From Candidatus Eiseniibacteriota bacterium (lineage in GTDB: Bacteria > Eisenbacteria > RBG-16-71-46 > SZUA-252): 56,735 nt of DNA. Made by a program: the position numbers and the translations under genes. This document shows, in pieces, positions 18,488-26,747 of the stretch (position 1 is the stretch's first letter; each line of letters begins with the position of its first letter). The stretch covers positions 1-56,735 of the forward strand of contig VBOX01000084.1 in assembly GCA_005893265.1 (NCBI GenBank), read 5' to 3'. Below the pieces are notes generated by a model, which worked only from the letters and a program-made list of their open reading frames with translations, ran no database searches and was not told where the DNA came from.

Positions 18488-20758
18488 TCAGTTCTTGACG
18501 GGGACGGTGTAGATCTCCGAGTCGAGCTCGCGGCTCGCGGCGCCCACGGCCTTGAAGTAGAGCTTCACCTGGCGCGCCGCGTTGCGGAGAACTTCGGGGG
18601 GAAGCAACGCCGCGTAGGATTTCGAAGTCTCATCGATCCGGGTCATCCGGCGCGGTTGAAACGTCCCGCCCGGAGGCGCCGCGTAGAGCCACAGGACCAT
18701 GGACTGATCCCCCTCCCCCTCCGGAAGCGCGATCGTGAGGGGAAGCGGATTCGCGATCGAGACGGAGGACGGCGGTGTGAATCGGAGCGGCTCTTCCGAA
18801 TGGGCACCGAACTCGGCGGTGATGAACTGGTCGCCGCCCGGCTTTACGTCGAGCACCGTGATCTGCGGCGGAAATCCCCTTCGAACGACGCGGAAGCTGT
18901 GCGTTCCGGGCCCGAGCTCGATTGTGGCAGGCGTGACCCCGCGCATCTCGCCGTCCGCCCAGATCGGATCGCCGCGTCCGGCCTCGAATCCCGTGTCGCT
19001 CAGAAGCGCGCTCCGGAGGGTCACGCGTCCCTTCGGAGGGAGGGTTCCCGCGTTGCCCGTGAGATCGACGTGGGTTCCCTGCAGCACCTCGACCTCCTGG
19101 GCGCTCGTGTTGAGCCCTGGGCCGCCGAAGCGGATCAGGTGGCGACCGATCACAAGGCTTTCGAGGACCACCGGCGTCGAACCGACGTACGCGCCGTCCA
19201 CGTAGACATCGAGGACCCGCGCTGGATCGGACGAACGAAAACCCACCGAGCCGAGAAGACGCGGGCGAAGCGCTACGCGCCCGCCTGGCGCGACGATCAC
19301 CGAATCGAGCCGCGTGCCGTACACGCCCCAGTCCATTTCGACTCGATGCTTCCCGGGCGCGACCGAAACATCGGTCGCCGGCGTGCGCGCCGCGATGGGC
19401 ACGCCGTCGATCTTGACGGCCGCTCCCGGAGGGTCGGAAAAGAGATCTAGATTCCCACCTGAGCCGAGCGGCATCGCAGCCTGCTGGACCTTCGCGCGTG
19501 GCGTGCCGAGAATCCCCGGCAGGATCGCGCGGATGAGCAGCGCGAGCGCGACGATCGCGAGCGCACCCCCTCCCCACAGGGCGATCCATTCATACCACGG
19601 CCGCCGTTCGCCGAATCCTCCGTAGGACGGCCACATGGGAAGACCGGCCGGGCGCGTCCCGATCGGCGCCGGCTCCTCGTCCGCGGCTCCCGGTTCCTCG
19701 TCTGCGGCTCCCGGTTCCTCGTCCGCGGCTCCCGGACCCGCATAGCCTGCTTCTTCCGGGCGTTCCATCCGTGCGGTGCCGTTCGTTTCCAGTCCGCTTT
19801 CGACGGGCGCGCTGCTCCCCTCCTCCACGCCCTCGCGCTGCTCCCGGAATGCTTCCACCATCTCCTCGGCGGCCGCGGTCTCGGGCATCTCTGGAACAGG
19901 CACGGGGGCATCGAATCTCCCGGCTCCTTCGGCTGGCTCGATCGGCTCGAGCTCGAGCGGATCGATTTCCTCCAGCTCTTCTTCCTCGTCCGACGGGATC
20001 CGCGTGGAAGTAGCAGGCGCCGGCGGCCAGGCCGCCGCCGGGGTGGAATCAGCCGGACGTGATGCGGGATCCATTTCGATCCGCCCGGGTGCGCCCGCAT
20101 CCACTCCCGTTCCCGAACGAACGGCGATCGCGACCCTCCCGTTTTCGGGGCTTCCCGCGCTGGCTGTTCGGAGCAGAGCGCCGAGGTCGCGCGCCGAGGT
20201 GAGGTCCCGGGCGAGCATGCTCAGCTCGCCTTCGCGAAGCGAATGGGTGGAGAGGATGTAGCAGTCGCCCACGTGAGGAAGGAGGGGGATCATTTCCAGC
20301 TTCACCTGCGGCTCGGATCCGAGCGATCCGGACGGGGGTGCCGCGCCTTCCCCGGAAATGTTTCGGCCGAGCCGCGAGAGAGTCCCGCCACGGAATCGAT
20401 AGCACGGACAATCGCCGGCGATCAGCGCCATGCCCTCACCGTCGATGATGAGCACGAGCAGGACCGAGATCCACGTGCGCTCGCCCTCGGGACGTGCCAT
20501 CAGCTCCGCGTGAATGGTGCGCAGCATGGCGATCGCGCGTCGGAGCGGAGGCTCATCCGAATTTCCGCGCGCCGTGAGCGCGAGGGAAAGCTTTTCCTTC
20601 ACCCAGATCGTCGGGTCGATCACGTCGGAGAAGCTCATCGCGCCGCGCGCAACAAACGCGAAACCCCTCTCGGGATCGAGGTGCGCGAGCGCTCCCTCCC
20701 GATCGGGGCTCCTCACGAGGCCTTGGATGAGGACCTGCGTCGAGACCGCTGTTTTCAT
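18488..20758 (-). CDS. Degenerate PP2C-like domain / transmembrane / PEGA-repeat protein
   Basis: A 756-residue protein. Residues 1-215 resemble a PP2C (PPM) phosphatase fold: the segment with GDCPCYRFRGG at 115-125 matches the usual GDSRxYxxRxG element. However, the metal-binding DGMGG is replaced by RGAMS (38-42) and the SDG motif by THS (171-173), so it is probably not a phosphatase. An acidic, Pro-rich linker follows (220-385) with three exact GAADEEP repeats, then one membrane helix (about 391-414). About three PEGA-type repeats come next (GAAVKIDGVPI, VYVDGAYVGSTP, IWADGEMRGVTP) in the presumed periplasm, and a C-terminal region. ATG 20758 is preferred because a strong promoter lies directly upstream of it, inside the longer open frame. 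The role is unknown; a cytoplasm-to-wall sensor is conceivable. Confidence 0.75.
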   Translation of the reverse strand: MKTAVSTQVLIQGLVRSPDREGALAHLDPERGFAFVARGAMSFSDVIDPTIWVKEKLSLALTARGNSDEPPLRRAIAMLRTIHAELMARPEGERTWISVLLVLIIDGEGMALIAGDCPCYRFRGGTLSRLGRNISGEGAAPPSGSLGSEPQVKLEMIPLLPHVGDCYILSTHSLREGELSMLARDLTSARDLGALLRTASAGSPENGRVAIAVRSGTGVDAGAPGRIEMDPASRPADSTPAAAWPPAPATSTRIPSDEEEELEEIDPLELEPIEPAEGAGRFDAPVPVPEMPETAAAEEMVEAFREQREGVEEGSSAPVESGLETNGTARMERPEEAGYAGPGAADEEPGAADEEPGAADEEPAPIGTRPAGLPMWPSYGGFGERRPWYEWIALWGGGALAIVALALLIRAILPGILGTPRAKVQQAAMPLGSGGNLDLFSDPPGAAVKIDGVPIAARTPATDVSVAPGKHRVEMDWGVYGTRLDSVIVAPGGRVALRPRLLGSVGFRSSDPARVLDVYVDGAYVGSTPVVLESLVIGRHLIRFGGPGLNTSAQEVEVLQGTHVDLTGNAGTLPPKGRVTLRSALLSDTGFEAGRGDPIWADGEMRGVTPATIELGPGTHSFRVVRRGFPPQITVLDVKPGGDQFITAEFGAHSEEPLRFTPPSSVSIANPLPLTIALPEGEGDQSMVLWLYAAPPGGTFQPRRMTRIDETSKSYAALLPPEVLRNAARQVKLYFKAVGAASRELDSEIYTVPVKN
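19670..19732 (-). repeat. Three tandem 21-bp repeats encoding GAADEEP
   Basis: An in-frame 21-bp unit is present three times in the linker of the PEGA protein, with a single silent T/C difference in the middle copy. Copy number is likely to vary between strains by slippage, changing linker length in 7-residue steps. It is not a CRISPR array. Confidence 0.85.
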
Positions 20759-20767
20759 CGTTTCTGC

Positions 20768-20796
20768 ACAATATGGTCGCGACCGAATGGTGTCAA
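20768..20796 (-). promoter_or_regulatory. Sigma-70-type promoter of the PEGA gene, possibly leaderless
   Basis: Minus strand: perfect -35 TTGACA (20796-20791), 17-bp spacer, -10 TATTGT (20773-20768). Nine bases (GCAGAAACG) separate the -10 box from ATG 20758, so transcription should begin about 2-3 nt before the start codon. No Shine-Dalgarno sequence is visible. This rules against the longer open frame starting at 20815. Confidence 0.7.
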
Positions 20797-20910
20797 CTCG
20801 CCGTTCTACACCCATGGCATGTCGCTTGCAGTGTTACCGGGGATGGAGACAGTCAGGGAAGGACAAAACCCTTCGCCGGGGTCAAGGAACCGAAAATCAA
20901 TCACTTGGCG

Positions 20911-20925
20911 CTTGCAAATTGCAAG
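20911..20925. promoter_or_regulatory. 15-bp perfect inverted repeat, candidate operator
   Basis: CTTGCAAATTGCAAG is a perfect 7-1-7 palindrome in the 304-bp divergent region between the PEGA gene and mltD. It covers the -35 element of the proposed mltD promoter, where a bound repressor would block transcription. A related 8-bp palindrome TTGCGCAA lies at 20963-20970, just after the predicted start site. The binding protein is unknown. Confidence 0.45.
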
Positions 20926-20940
20926 CTGGGCACGTAGCCT
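20912..20940 (+). promoter_or_regulatory. Candidate mltD promoter (sigma-70 type; overlapping sigma-54-like element)
   Basis: Plus strand: -35 TTGCAA (20912-20917), 17-bp spacer, -10 TAGCCT (20935-20940), giving a leader of about 115 nt. The same DNA also contains GGGCACG-N4-CTGC (20928-20942), with GG and GC dinucleotides 10 bp apart as in sigma-54 promoters, each half with one mismatch. The two readings cannot be separated from sequence alone. The remainder of 20941-21062 shows no gene. Confidence 0.4.
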
Positions 20941-21062
20941 GCGCGAACTGCACCACTGGGGCTTGCGCAATATCACGCGATTTCCATAGTCCGATGGGCC
21001 GCTCTACGACGAGGCCTCGAGCCCGCCGGGCAACGCTCCCTCAACCCACGGAGGCCCCGTTC

Positions 21063-22502
21063 ATGATCCGACGCAACTCCATCGCGTGCATTTCCGCCGT
21101 CGCGGTACTGCTCGTCGCCACCTGGCGAGCGGAAGCGGCCGCATTCGGCCCCGACATGCCTGCGTGGATGAGCCCAGCCGCCGAGCGCGCTGCCGAGAAG
21201 ACGATGGTGCCGCCGGCCGAGCCTGCTCCGGATGCCAACGTCCCGGACCCCTTGGATTCGATCCGCGCGAGCGTCGCCAAGGCAGAGGATCAGGTCCAGT
21301 CGGACCATCCTTCCGACGCGCTCTCCACGATCGAGTCCGCGCTCAACGCGCTGGATCAGGTGCCGCAGTCCCAACCGGGTGCCGCCGCGCTGCGCGATGA
21401 GCTTGGAGAGCTCAAGGACCGCTGCGAGAAACAGAACGCCGCGGAGGCCTCGCTCGGGGCCGATGACGGATCCGACGGCGAGGGGAGCACGATGCCGAAG
21501 CTTCGGTCGATCAAGCCGGAGCGGAACGAGCGCGTGGACAAGTGGATCGATTTCTACACAGGGCGTGGACGCGACCAGTTCCAGCTTTGGCTCGTGCGCT
21601 CGGGCAGCTACATGGACCTCCTCGCCCGCAATCTGCGGGCGGAAGGCGTCCCGGAGGAATTGGCGAATCTCGTCTTCGTCGAGAGCGGATTCAATATGCA
21701 GGCGCGCTCGATGGCGCGCGCCGTCGGTCCATGGCAGTTCATCCGCGGCACCGCGAAGATCTTCGGACTCAAGATGACGCCGTACGTCGACCAACGGCGC
21801 GATCCTGAGCTCGCGACGCGTGCCGCGGCGCGGTATCTCCGCAGGCTCTACGGCATGTTCGACGGGAGCTGGCCCCTGGCTCTTGCCGCGTACAACAGCG
21901 GCGAGGGAACGGTGCAGCGTGCGATCCGCCGCCAAGGGACCGATGATTACTGGTCCCTTCGCCTCCCGCGCGAAACCCGGGAATACGTGCCGCAGTTCCT
22001 GGCCGCGATGGAGATCGCCTCCAATCCGGACCGGTACGGGTTCGAGCTGCCTCCCAACTCACCGTTCCGGTTCGACGAAGTCGTGGTCCGCGGCCCGGTC
22101 GACTTGAGCCTCGTATCCAAGGTGACCGAGATCCCGATCGACGACCTGAAGGCGCTGAACCCAATGTTCGTGCGGCACCGCTCCCCCGCCGGCAAGGACG
22201 GCACGCCGCTCCGGGTGCCGCATGGCAAGGGGGACGACGTGCAGACGCTGCTCGAAACCAACTACAAGCCGAAGCCCCTTACCAGGGCGGAGCTTCGTGA
22301 AGCCTCGCGCGCCCAGCGGCACGAGCTCAGCTACCGTCCCCGCCGTCACCACCGTGGCCGCCACAATACGCACCTCGTGCGACGTGGCGAGACCCTCTCC
22401 GAGATTGGCAAGCGCTACGGAAAGACCCAGGCGACGCTCGTGCGTCTGAACCGGCTTCCCGATGGCCAGGTTCGCGCGGGACAGAGGCTAAGGCTCCAGT
22501 AG
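21063..22502 (+). CDS. mltD: MltD-like membrane-bound lytic transglycosylase with LysM domain
   Basis: Murein hydrolase, and the only convincing plus-strand gene in the window. The 479-residue product has a signal peptide ending near residue 25 (ATWRAEA), a helical region with conserved WIDFYTGRGR, and an SLT domain with the catalytic glutamate E207 in VFVESGFN, then GPWQFIRGTA and AAYNSGEGTV. A degenerate LysM-like segment (PIDDLKALNP) and a clear C-terminal LysM (HLVRRGETLSEIGKRYG, about 436-479) bind peptidoglycan. ATG 21063 has GGAGG eight bases upstream; the open frame extends further 5' but without coding character. It converges on glgC with a 30-bp gap. Confidence 0.93.
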   Translation: MIRRNSIACISAVAVLLVATWRAEAAAFGPDMPAWMSPAAERAAEKTMVPPAEPAPDANVPDPLDSIRASVAKAEDQVQSDHPSDALSTIESALNALDQVPQSQPGAAALRDELGELKDRCEKQNAAEASLGADDGSDGEGSTMPKLRSIKPERNERVDKWIDFYTGRGRDQFQLWLVRSGSYMDLLARNLRAEGVPEELANLVFVESGFNMQARSMARAVGPWQFIRGTAKIFGLKMTPYVDQRRDPELATRAAARYLRRLYGMFDGSWPLALAAYNSGEGTVQRAIRRQGTDDYWSLRLPRETREYVPQFLAAMEIASNPDRYGFELPPNSPFRFDEVVVRGPVDLSLVSKVTEIPIDDLKALNPMFVRHRSPAGKDGTPLRVPHGKGDDVQTLLETNYKPKPLTRAELREASRAQRHELSYRPRRHHRGRHNTHLVRRGETLSEIGKRYGKTQATLVRLNRLPDGQVRAGQRLRLQ

Positions 22503-22532
22503 CCCGGCCGCCCCGCCCCTCGGGCGACCGAT

Positions 22533-23810
22533 TCAGTGCGCGACGTTGAGCTCGCGCTCCATCACCTCACCGCTCGGGATCGTCCTGCGCGAGAAATCCT
22601 CCTCGATCAGGTTCGCCGAAATCCTGCAATTCCGGCCTATCGTCACCCCTTCGGGAATTCGTGTCTCCTTCCCCACAATGGTGATCCCGGAGCTCAAATG
22701 CTCGGGGCACGAGCGGTTGGGCGTCAGGTCCTCCCCGAAACCGATCCGCGCTCTGGGGCCGACGTGAACCCGCTTGTCGAGGATGACCTGGGTAAGCTCC
22801 GCCTGCTGCCCGACCCACGACTCCCCCATCACGATCGAATCCCGCACCACGGCACCCTCCTCCACCACCGCTCCCGGGAAGAGCACCGACCGCTCTACCG
22901 TCCCGTTCACGATCGTGCCGTGGGTCACGATGGAAGCGCGAACCTGGGCGCGCGCGCCGAGCCTCGCGGGCGGGAATTCGGTGCTCGGCGTGAAGATGGG
23001 CCATCGAGGATCCTCCAGGGGGAACGGCGGGTCCGGCCTCAAGAGCTGTAGATTCGCGCGATAATAGGAATCGAGCGTTCCGATGTCCTGCCAGTAGCCG
23101 CCGTGGCGGAAACCCAGGACCCGGCCGTCTCTCACAAGCGCGGGTAGAATATTCTTCCCGAAATCGTGCGCGGTCTCGCGCTCGGGGTCGGCGCGCAGCA
23201 CGGCATGGAGCGAAGCCGTGCGAAAGACGTAGACCCCCATGGATATCTGCCCGGATGGTGGGACCGCCGGCTTCTCGAGGAAACCGCGGATCCAGCCGGC
23301 GTCATCCGTGTCGACCACCCCGAACCCCCGGGCCTCCTCCAGTGGGACCTCGGCGATCGCCACCGTCGCGTCCGCTCCGCGGGCCAGGTGCGCTTCGATC
23401 ATGGGCCGATAGTCCATCCGGTACACGTGATCGCCGGAGAGGACGAGGATGTGCTCGGCCTCGCGCTCCTCGACGCGGATCCAATTTTGGTAGATCGCGT
23501 CGGCCGTCCCGCGGTACCAGTCGGTTTCCGCCCACCCTCGGAACGGCTGCAGAAGCTCCACCCCACCCCGTTTCCGGTCGAGGTCCCACGGCCGGCCGAT
23601 GCCGATGTGATCCCGGAGACTCAACGGGCGATACTGCGTGAGGATTCCGACGTCGAAGATTCCCGAATTCACGCAGTTGGAGAGCGTGAAGTCGATGATG
23701 CGATATTTGCCACCGAACGGAACGGCCGGCTTCGCGCGCTTTTCCGAGAGGAGGCAGAGCCGGCTTCCCAGGCCGCCGGCAAGGATCATCGCGTAGGAAA
23801 CAAAGCTCAA
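22533..23810 (-). CDS. glgC: Glucose-1-phosphate adenylyltransferase (catalytic-type)
   Basis: Makes ADP-glucose from glucose-1-phosphate and ATP for glycogen synthesis. The 425-residue product keeps the nucleotide-binding stretch LAGGLGSRL and [13 protein letters not shown], the catalytic Asp in [11 protein letters not shown], the sugar-phosphate Lys in FLEKP and the C-terminal left-handed beta-helix. The open frame extends upstream, but TTG 23810 with GGAGG six bases before it gives the expected N-terminus. The TTG shares a TTGA overlap with the stop of the upstream paralogue, implying coupled translation and perhaps a mixed tetramer. Confidence 0.93.
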   Translation of the reverse strand: MSFVSYAMILAGGLGSRLCLLSEKRAKPAVPFGGKYRIIDFTLSNCVNSGIFDVGILTQYRPLSLRDHIGIGRPWDLDRKRGGVELLQPFRGWAETDWYRGTADAIYQNWIRVEEREAEHILVLSGDHVYRMDYRPMIEAHLARGADATVAIAEVPLEEARGFGVVDTDDAGWIRGFLEKPAVPPSGQISMGVYVFRTASLHAVLRADPERETAHDFGKNILPALVRDGRVLGFRHGGYWQDIGTLDSYYRANLQLLRPDPPFPLEDPRWPIFTPSTEFPPARLGARAQVRASIVTHGTIVNGTVERSVLFPGAVVEEGAVVRDSIVMGESWVGQQAELTQVILDKRVHVGPRARIGFGEDLTPNRSCPEHLSSGITIVGKETRIPEGVTIGRNCRISANLIEEDFSRRTIPSGEVMERELNVAH

Positions 23811-25117
23811 GGAACGCCTCCAGACAACCCACGGACCGCCGGCTGAGCGCGGCCCTGTCCCCCGGGACGGATCACCGAGCCCGACGGCACCTCGCGTGAA
23901 GTGAAGTCGTCCGCGCAGACGCCGATTTCGATCAGGGTGTTGGTCCCGATCTGAACGCCCTCTGGAATGTGCGAGCCTTTCCCGACCACGCAAAGGCCCG
24001 TGCCGAGATCTCCCGGGAATTCGCGGTTCGGCGTCCCCTCTCCGAAGCCGAGCGAGGCACCCGACCCGATCACGACGCGCTTGTCGACGATCGTGCGCTT
24101 GAGGCGGGCGCCGGGTGCGATCCGCGCGTCGTGCATCACGATGGAATCCTCGACCCGGGCCCCATCCCCCACGTGAACTCCCGGGAAGAGTACCGATCTC
24201 GAAACCTCGCCTTCCACGCGGGCGCCGTGTGAGATCAGGCTCTGGGTCACGGCGGCGCCCGGTCCCAGGACCGCCGGCGAGCGGTCCTCGCTCGGCGTGT
24301 AGATCAGCCAGTCGGGGTCATAGAGATTGAGGGGTGGCACGGGCCGGACCAGGTCCATGTTCGACTCGTAGTAGGAGTCCACCGTGCCGATGTCTCGCCA
24401 ATAGCCTCGGTGGGGATAGGCGAATACCCGGGCGCTCGAGGCGATCATGGGCTGGATCACGTGGTGGACCAGGTCGGGCCCTTCCCCGTCGCGGTTCAAC
24501 CGCGCCATGAGCTCACGTGCGCGGAAAAGGTAGATCGCCGCCGACACCACGCGTCCGCCCGCGCGCTTCGGCTTCTCCTCGAGCGCGGACACGCGCCCGC
24601 TCCGGTCGGCGTGGACGTAGCCATAGCGCTCGGGTTCCTCGGTCGGGGCGTGGGCCGTCACCAGAGTCAGCGCCGCGTCCCGCTCCTCGTGGAAGCGGAC
24701 CAGCTCGGCGTAGTCCATCTTGTACACGAGGTCGCCGGAGAGGACGAGAATATGGCGAGCCTGGGCGTCCTCGATCACGTTTCGATTCTGTACGATGGCG
24801 TCCGCCGTGCCGCGGTACCAATTCGTCTCGCGTTGGCGGACGTAGGGTTGGAGCAGACGCACGCCCCCGTCCCGCCGGTCGAGGTCCCACGCGCGGCCGA
24901 TTCCGATGTGGCCCTGAAGGGAGAGCGGGGCGTACTGGGTGAGGATCCCGATCCGCGCAAGCCCCGAGTGCACGCAGTTCGAGAGCGAGAAGTCGATGAC
25001 GCGGTACTTGCCGCCGTAGGGGAGTGCCGACGCGGTTCGGATGCGGCCCAGCGCGTGAAGGGCATCGCTCTTGCCCCCCGCGAGCACGAGAACCAGGACG
25101 GCTGGGATCGCGGTCAC
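23807..25117 (-). CDS. GlgC-family paralogue with degenerate nucleotide-binding loop (GlgD-like, probably regulatory)
   Basis: A 436-residue member of the ADP-glucose pyrophosphorylase family lying directly upstream of, and overlapping, glgC. Fold landmarks are kept: GGKYRVIDFSLSNCVHSG, LSGDLVYKMDY with the catalytic Asp, EEKP, and the C-terminal beta-helix. The substrate loop has diverged: GLGSRL and AKPA of the neighbour become KSDALH and ASA at equal spacing, losing the loop Gly/Arg and the Lys. Firmicute GlgD subunits are a known parallel: inactive partners that modulate GlgC. The GTG start has a weak GGGAA upstream. Residual or different nucleotidyl activity cannot be excluded. Confidence 0.85.
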   Translation of the reverse strand: MTAIPAVLVLVLAGGKSDALHALGRIRTASALPYGGKYRVIDFSLSNCVHSGLARIGILTQYAPLSLQGHIGIGRAWDLDRRDGGVRLLQPYVRQRETNWYRGTADAIVQNRNVIEDAQARHILVLSGDLVYKMDYAELVRFHEERDAALTLVTAHAPTEEPERYGYVHADRSGRVSALEEKPKRAGGRVVSAAIYLFRARELMARLNRDGEGPDLVHHVIQPMIASSARVFAYPHRGYWRDIGTVDSYYESNMDLVRPVPPLNLYDPDWLIYTPSEDRSPAVLGPGAAVTQSLISHGARVEGEVSRSVLFPGVHVGDGARVEDSIVMHDARIAPGARLKRTIVDKRVVIGSGASLGFGEGTPNREFPGDLGTGLCVVGKGSHIPEGVQIGTNTLIEIGVCADDFTSREVPSGSVIRPGGQGRAQPAVRGLSGGVP

Positions 25118-25147
25118 GCCGCGTTCCCAAACGGGCGCAGACTCGGA

Positions 25148-26179
25148 CTAGAAGCGGTAGCAGCCGGAGACGCGATGGCTCGCGTCGAGATCCCGATGAT
25201 CGAGGTAGGCGTAGTCGAGGCCGAACTTCCGGTACCGCAGGCCGGCACCGGCCGTGAAGTTCTGCGCCTCGAACCCGGCCCGAAGCGCCAAGCGCCGTTC
25301 GAACCAGTATTCCAGTCCGGGATGAAACTCGAAGGTGACGGCGCCCAGGTTCGCCTGGCTCGAGAGCCGTTCGTCGGAGAACCCGATTTGCACGTCCAGG
25401 GCCGCGGTAACGAGATGCCGGCGGTCCTGGAACCCGCGCGACTTGGCCGCCCCGATACGCAGCGACGGAGCGATGAACTCTCCCGTTCCGGTATTCCAAA
25501 GAATCCGGGTCGTGGTTGCGTCACGGAGCGTCGCCCCCAACGAAAGACCGTTACGCCCGACATAAAGCACTCCGAGGTCGATTCCGAAGCCGTTCGAGCG
25601 GAGACTGTCCCCGAGCCACTGCCGGATGTACTTGAAGTTTCCACCGAGCGAGAGTCCCGATCGGACGTCGCGAGCATAGCTGAAAACCAAGGCAACGTCG
25701 TTATCGCTATCGAACACGAAACGGCTCTCGTCCACGACGAGCAGATCCTCGGGATAATCAAATTTACCGTTTCCGTTTTGGTCGATGATTTGGAGCCCCC
25801 GCGTGTCGGGGATGTTGTCGACACCGAGGCGCACGAGCGAGACGGAGATCGCCTGCTTCGGTTTCCCGGGGGACCCGATCGGCGTGACGTACGAGAGAAA
25901 GTCGTATTGCACGATCGAGCCGAATTGCTCGGCGTGCATCGCGGTCACCTGGCGCTCGCCCAAGGTCGCCAGGCCGGCCGGGTTCCAATAGGAGGCGGTT
26001 CCGTCATCGGCAAGGCCGACGAAGGCGCTCCCCATCCCCAAAGCTCGAGCGCCCACCCCGATTCGAAGGAATTCGCCGGCGTAACGCGTGGCCCAGGCGG
26101 GTACTGCGAGCAAGGCCGACCCCCACACCGCGGCCAGGGCAACGGCGAAACAGAATCTCGTAGATCTGGACAGCCGCAT
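25148..26179 (-). CDS. PorV/PorQ-family (UPF0164) outer-membrane beta-barrel protein
   Basis: A 343-residue outer-membrane protein. A signal peptide ends at Ala-Trp-Ala (about residue 30). The mature start has the family signature: FLRIGVGARALGMGSAFVGLADD followed by YWNPAGLA. Alternating hydrophobic strands continue to a C-terminal aromatic (CYRF). An insertion reading IDQNGNGKFDYPEDLL resembles a calcium-binding or dockerin-like loop. In Bacteroidetes, PorV is a shuttle of the type IX secretion system, which suits the FlgD-like sorting domain on the M6 protease, but the family also includes proteins of unknown function. It follows the pilZ gene by 94 bp and precedes the glgC pair by 30 bp. 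Confidence 0.8.
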   Translation of the reverse strand: MRLSRSTRFCFAVALAAVWGSALLAVPAWATRYAGEFLRIGVGARALGMGSAFVGLADDGTASYWNPAGLATLGERQVTAMHAEQFGSIVQYDFLSYVTPIGSPGKPKQAISVSLVRLGVDNIPDTRGLQIIDQNGNGKFDYPEDLLVVDESRFVFDSDNDVALVFSYARDVRSGLSLGGNFKYIRQWLGDSLRSNGFGIDLGVLYVGRNGLSLGATLRDATTTRILWNTGTGEFIAPSLRIGAAKSRGFQDRRHLVTAALDVQIGFSDERLSSQANLGAVTFEFHPGLEYWFERRLALRAGFEAQNFTAGAGLRYRKFGLDYAYLDHRDLDASHRVSGCYRF

Positions 26180-26273
26180 TACGATTCGTCGGCCATGGAG
26201 TGGTTGGTGGGAATCCGGACGCCCGGTTCTACCCCGGCCGGCGGGGCGAGGTTCCTCCCCCGGTCGGTGGCCG

Positions 26274-26711
26274 TCACCGGGCGGCCGACCGCCTCTTGTT
26301 CGTCGCCGCCACGTCGTCGGCGCGGGGCGTCGCGATCCGTCTCATGGACCGCCATACGACGTACTGCTCCACCAGGGCCTTGTCCTGCTCCGAGATCTCG
26401 GTGAAGCAGCAGGCCAGCTCGAACTTGCGTTTCTGGCGCGGCCGCTCGATCTCCGCGGCGCGCACGATCACGCCCTGGCATTGCACGAGACGCTCGCGCC
26501 TGAGCCTCCGGCCAAACGGCGGAAGCAGCAAGGTCAGGGCCACCTTGGTCAATGGTGCCAGCGCGATCTTGCTTTGAAACTGGAGACCTTCTGCGGACAG
26601 GTTGATGCTCTCGGTCGTGAGCACCGACGCCTCGCCGTCCATGCCCGCGATCTGCATCGCGAGCTTGGCGACGACACGTGGCGCCCCGCGGCGCTCCCTC
26701 GTCTTGGTCAT
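26274..26711 (-). CDS. PilZ-domain protein (candidate c-di-GMP receptor)
   Basis: A 145-residue soluble single-domain protein. It has the PilZ hallmarks: an N-terminal Arg-rich RERRGAPR box followed by SINLSAEGLQF, matching the [DN]xSxxG motif, and then a beta-barrel (VALTLLLPP, GVIVRAAEI). Such proteins bind c-di-GMP and control motility, polysaccharide synthesis or transcription. No output domain is attached. ATG 26711 is chosen because GGAGGAAGG precedes it; the open frame begins five codons earlier. A 16-bp GC-rich inverted repeat lies between rnr and this gene. Position next to porV and glgC genes does not define its target. Confidence 0.8.
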   Translation of the reverse strand: MTKTRERRGAPRVVAKLAMQIAGMDGEASVLTTESINLSAEGLQFQSKIALAPLTKVALTLLLPPFGRRLRRERLVQCQGVIVRAAEIERPRQKRKFELACCFTEISEQDKALVEQYVVWRSMRRIATPRADDVAATNKRRSAAR

Positions 26712-26726
26712 GACCCTTCCTCCCAC

Positions 26727-26742
26727 GCGGCCCGGGGGCCGC
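26727..26742. repeat. GC-rich inverted repeat between rnr and the PilZ gene
   Basis: GCGGCCCGGGGGCCGC forms a near-perfect palindrome with 7-bp arms just upstream of the PilZ ribosome-binding site. No U-tract follows on either strand, so it is more likely a processing or attenuation hairpin than an intrinsic terminator. Its role is unknown. Confidence 0.35.
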
Positions 26743-26747
26743 CCGAT

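Noticed and set aside
19670-19732. Possible CRISPR-like array
   Set aside because: Three direct in-frame copies without spacers inside a coding linker; a simple minisatellite.
24410-26404. 664-codon plus-strand open frame
   Set aside because: Antisense to the glgC paralogue and the PorV-like gene; no recognisable domain.
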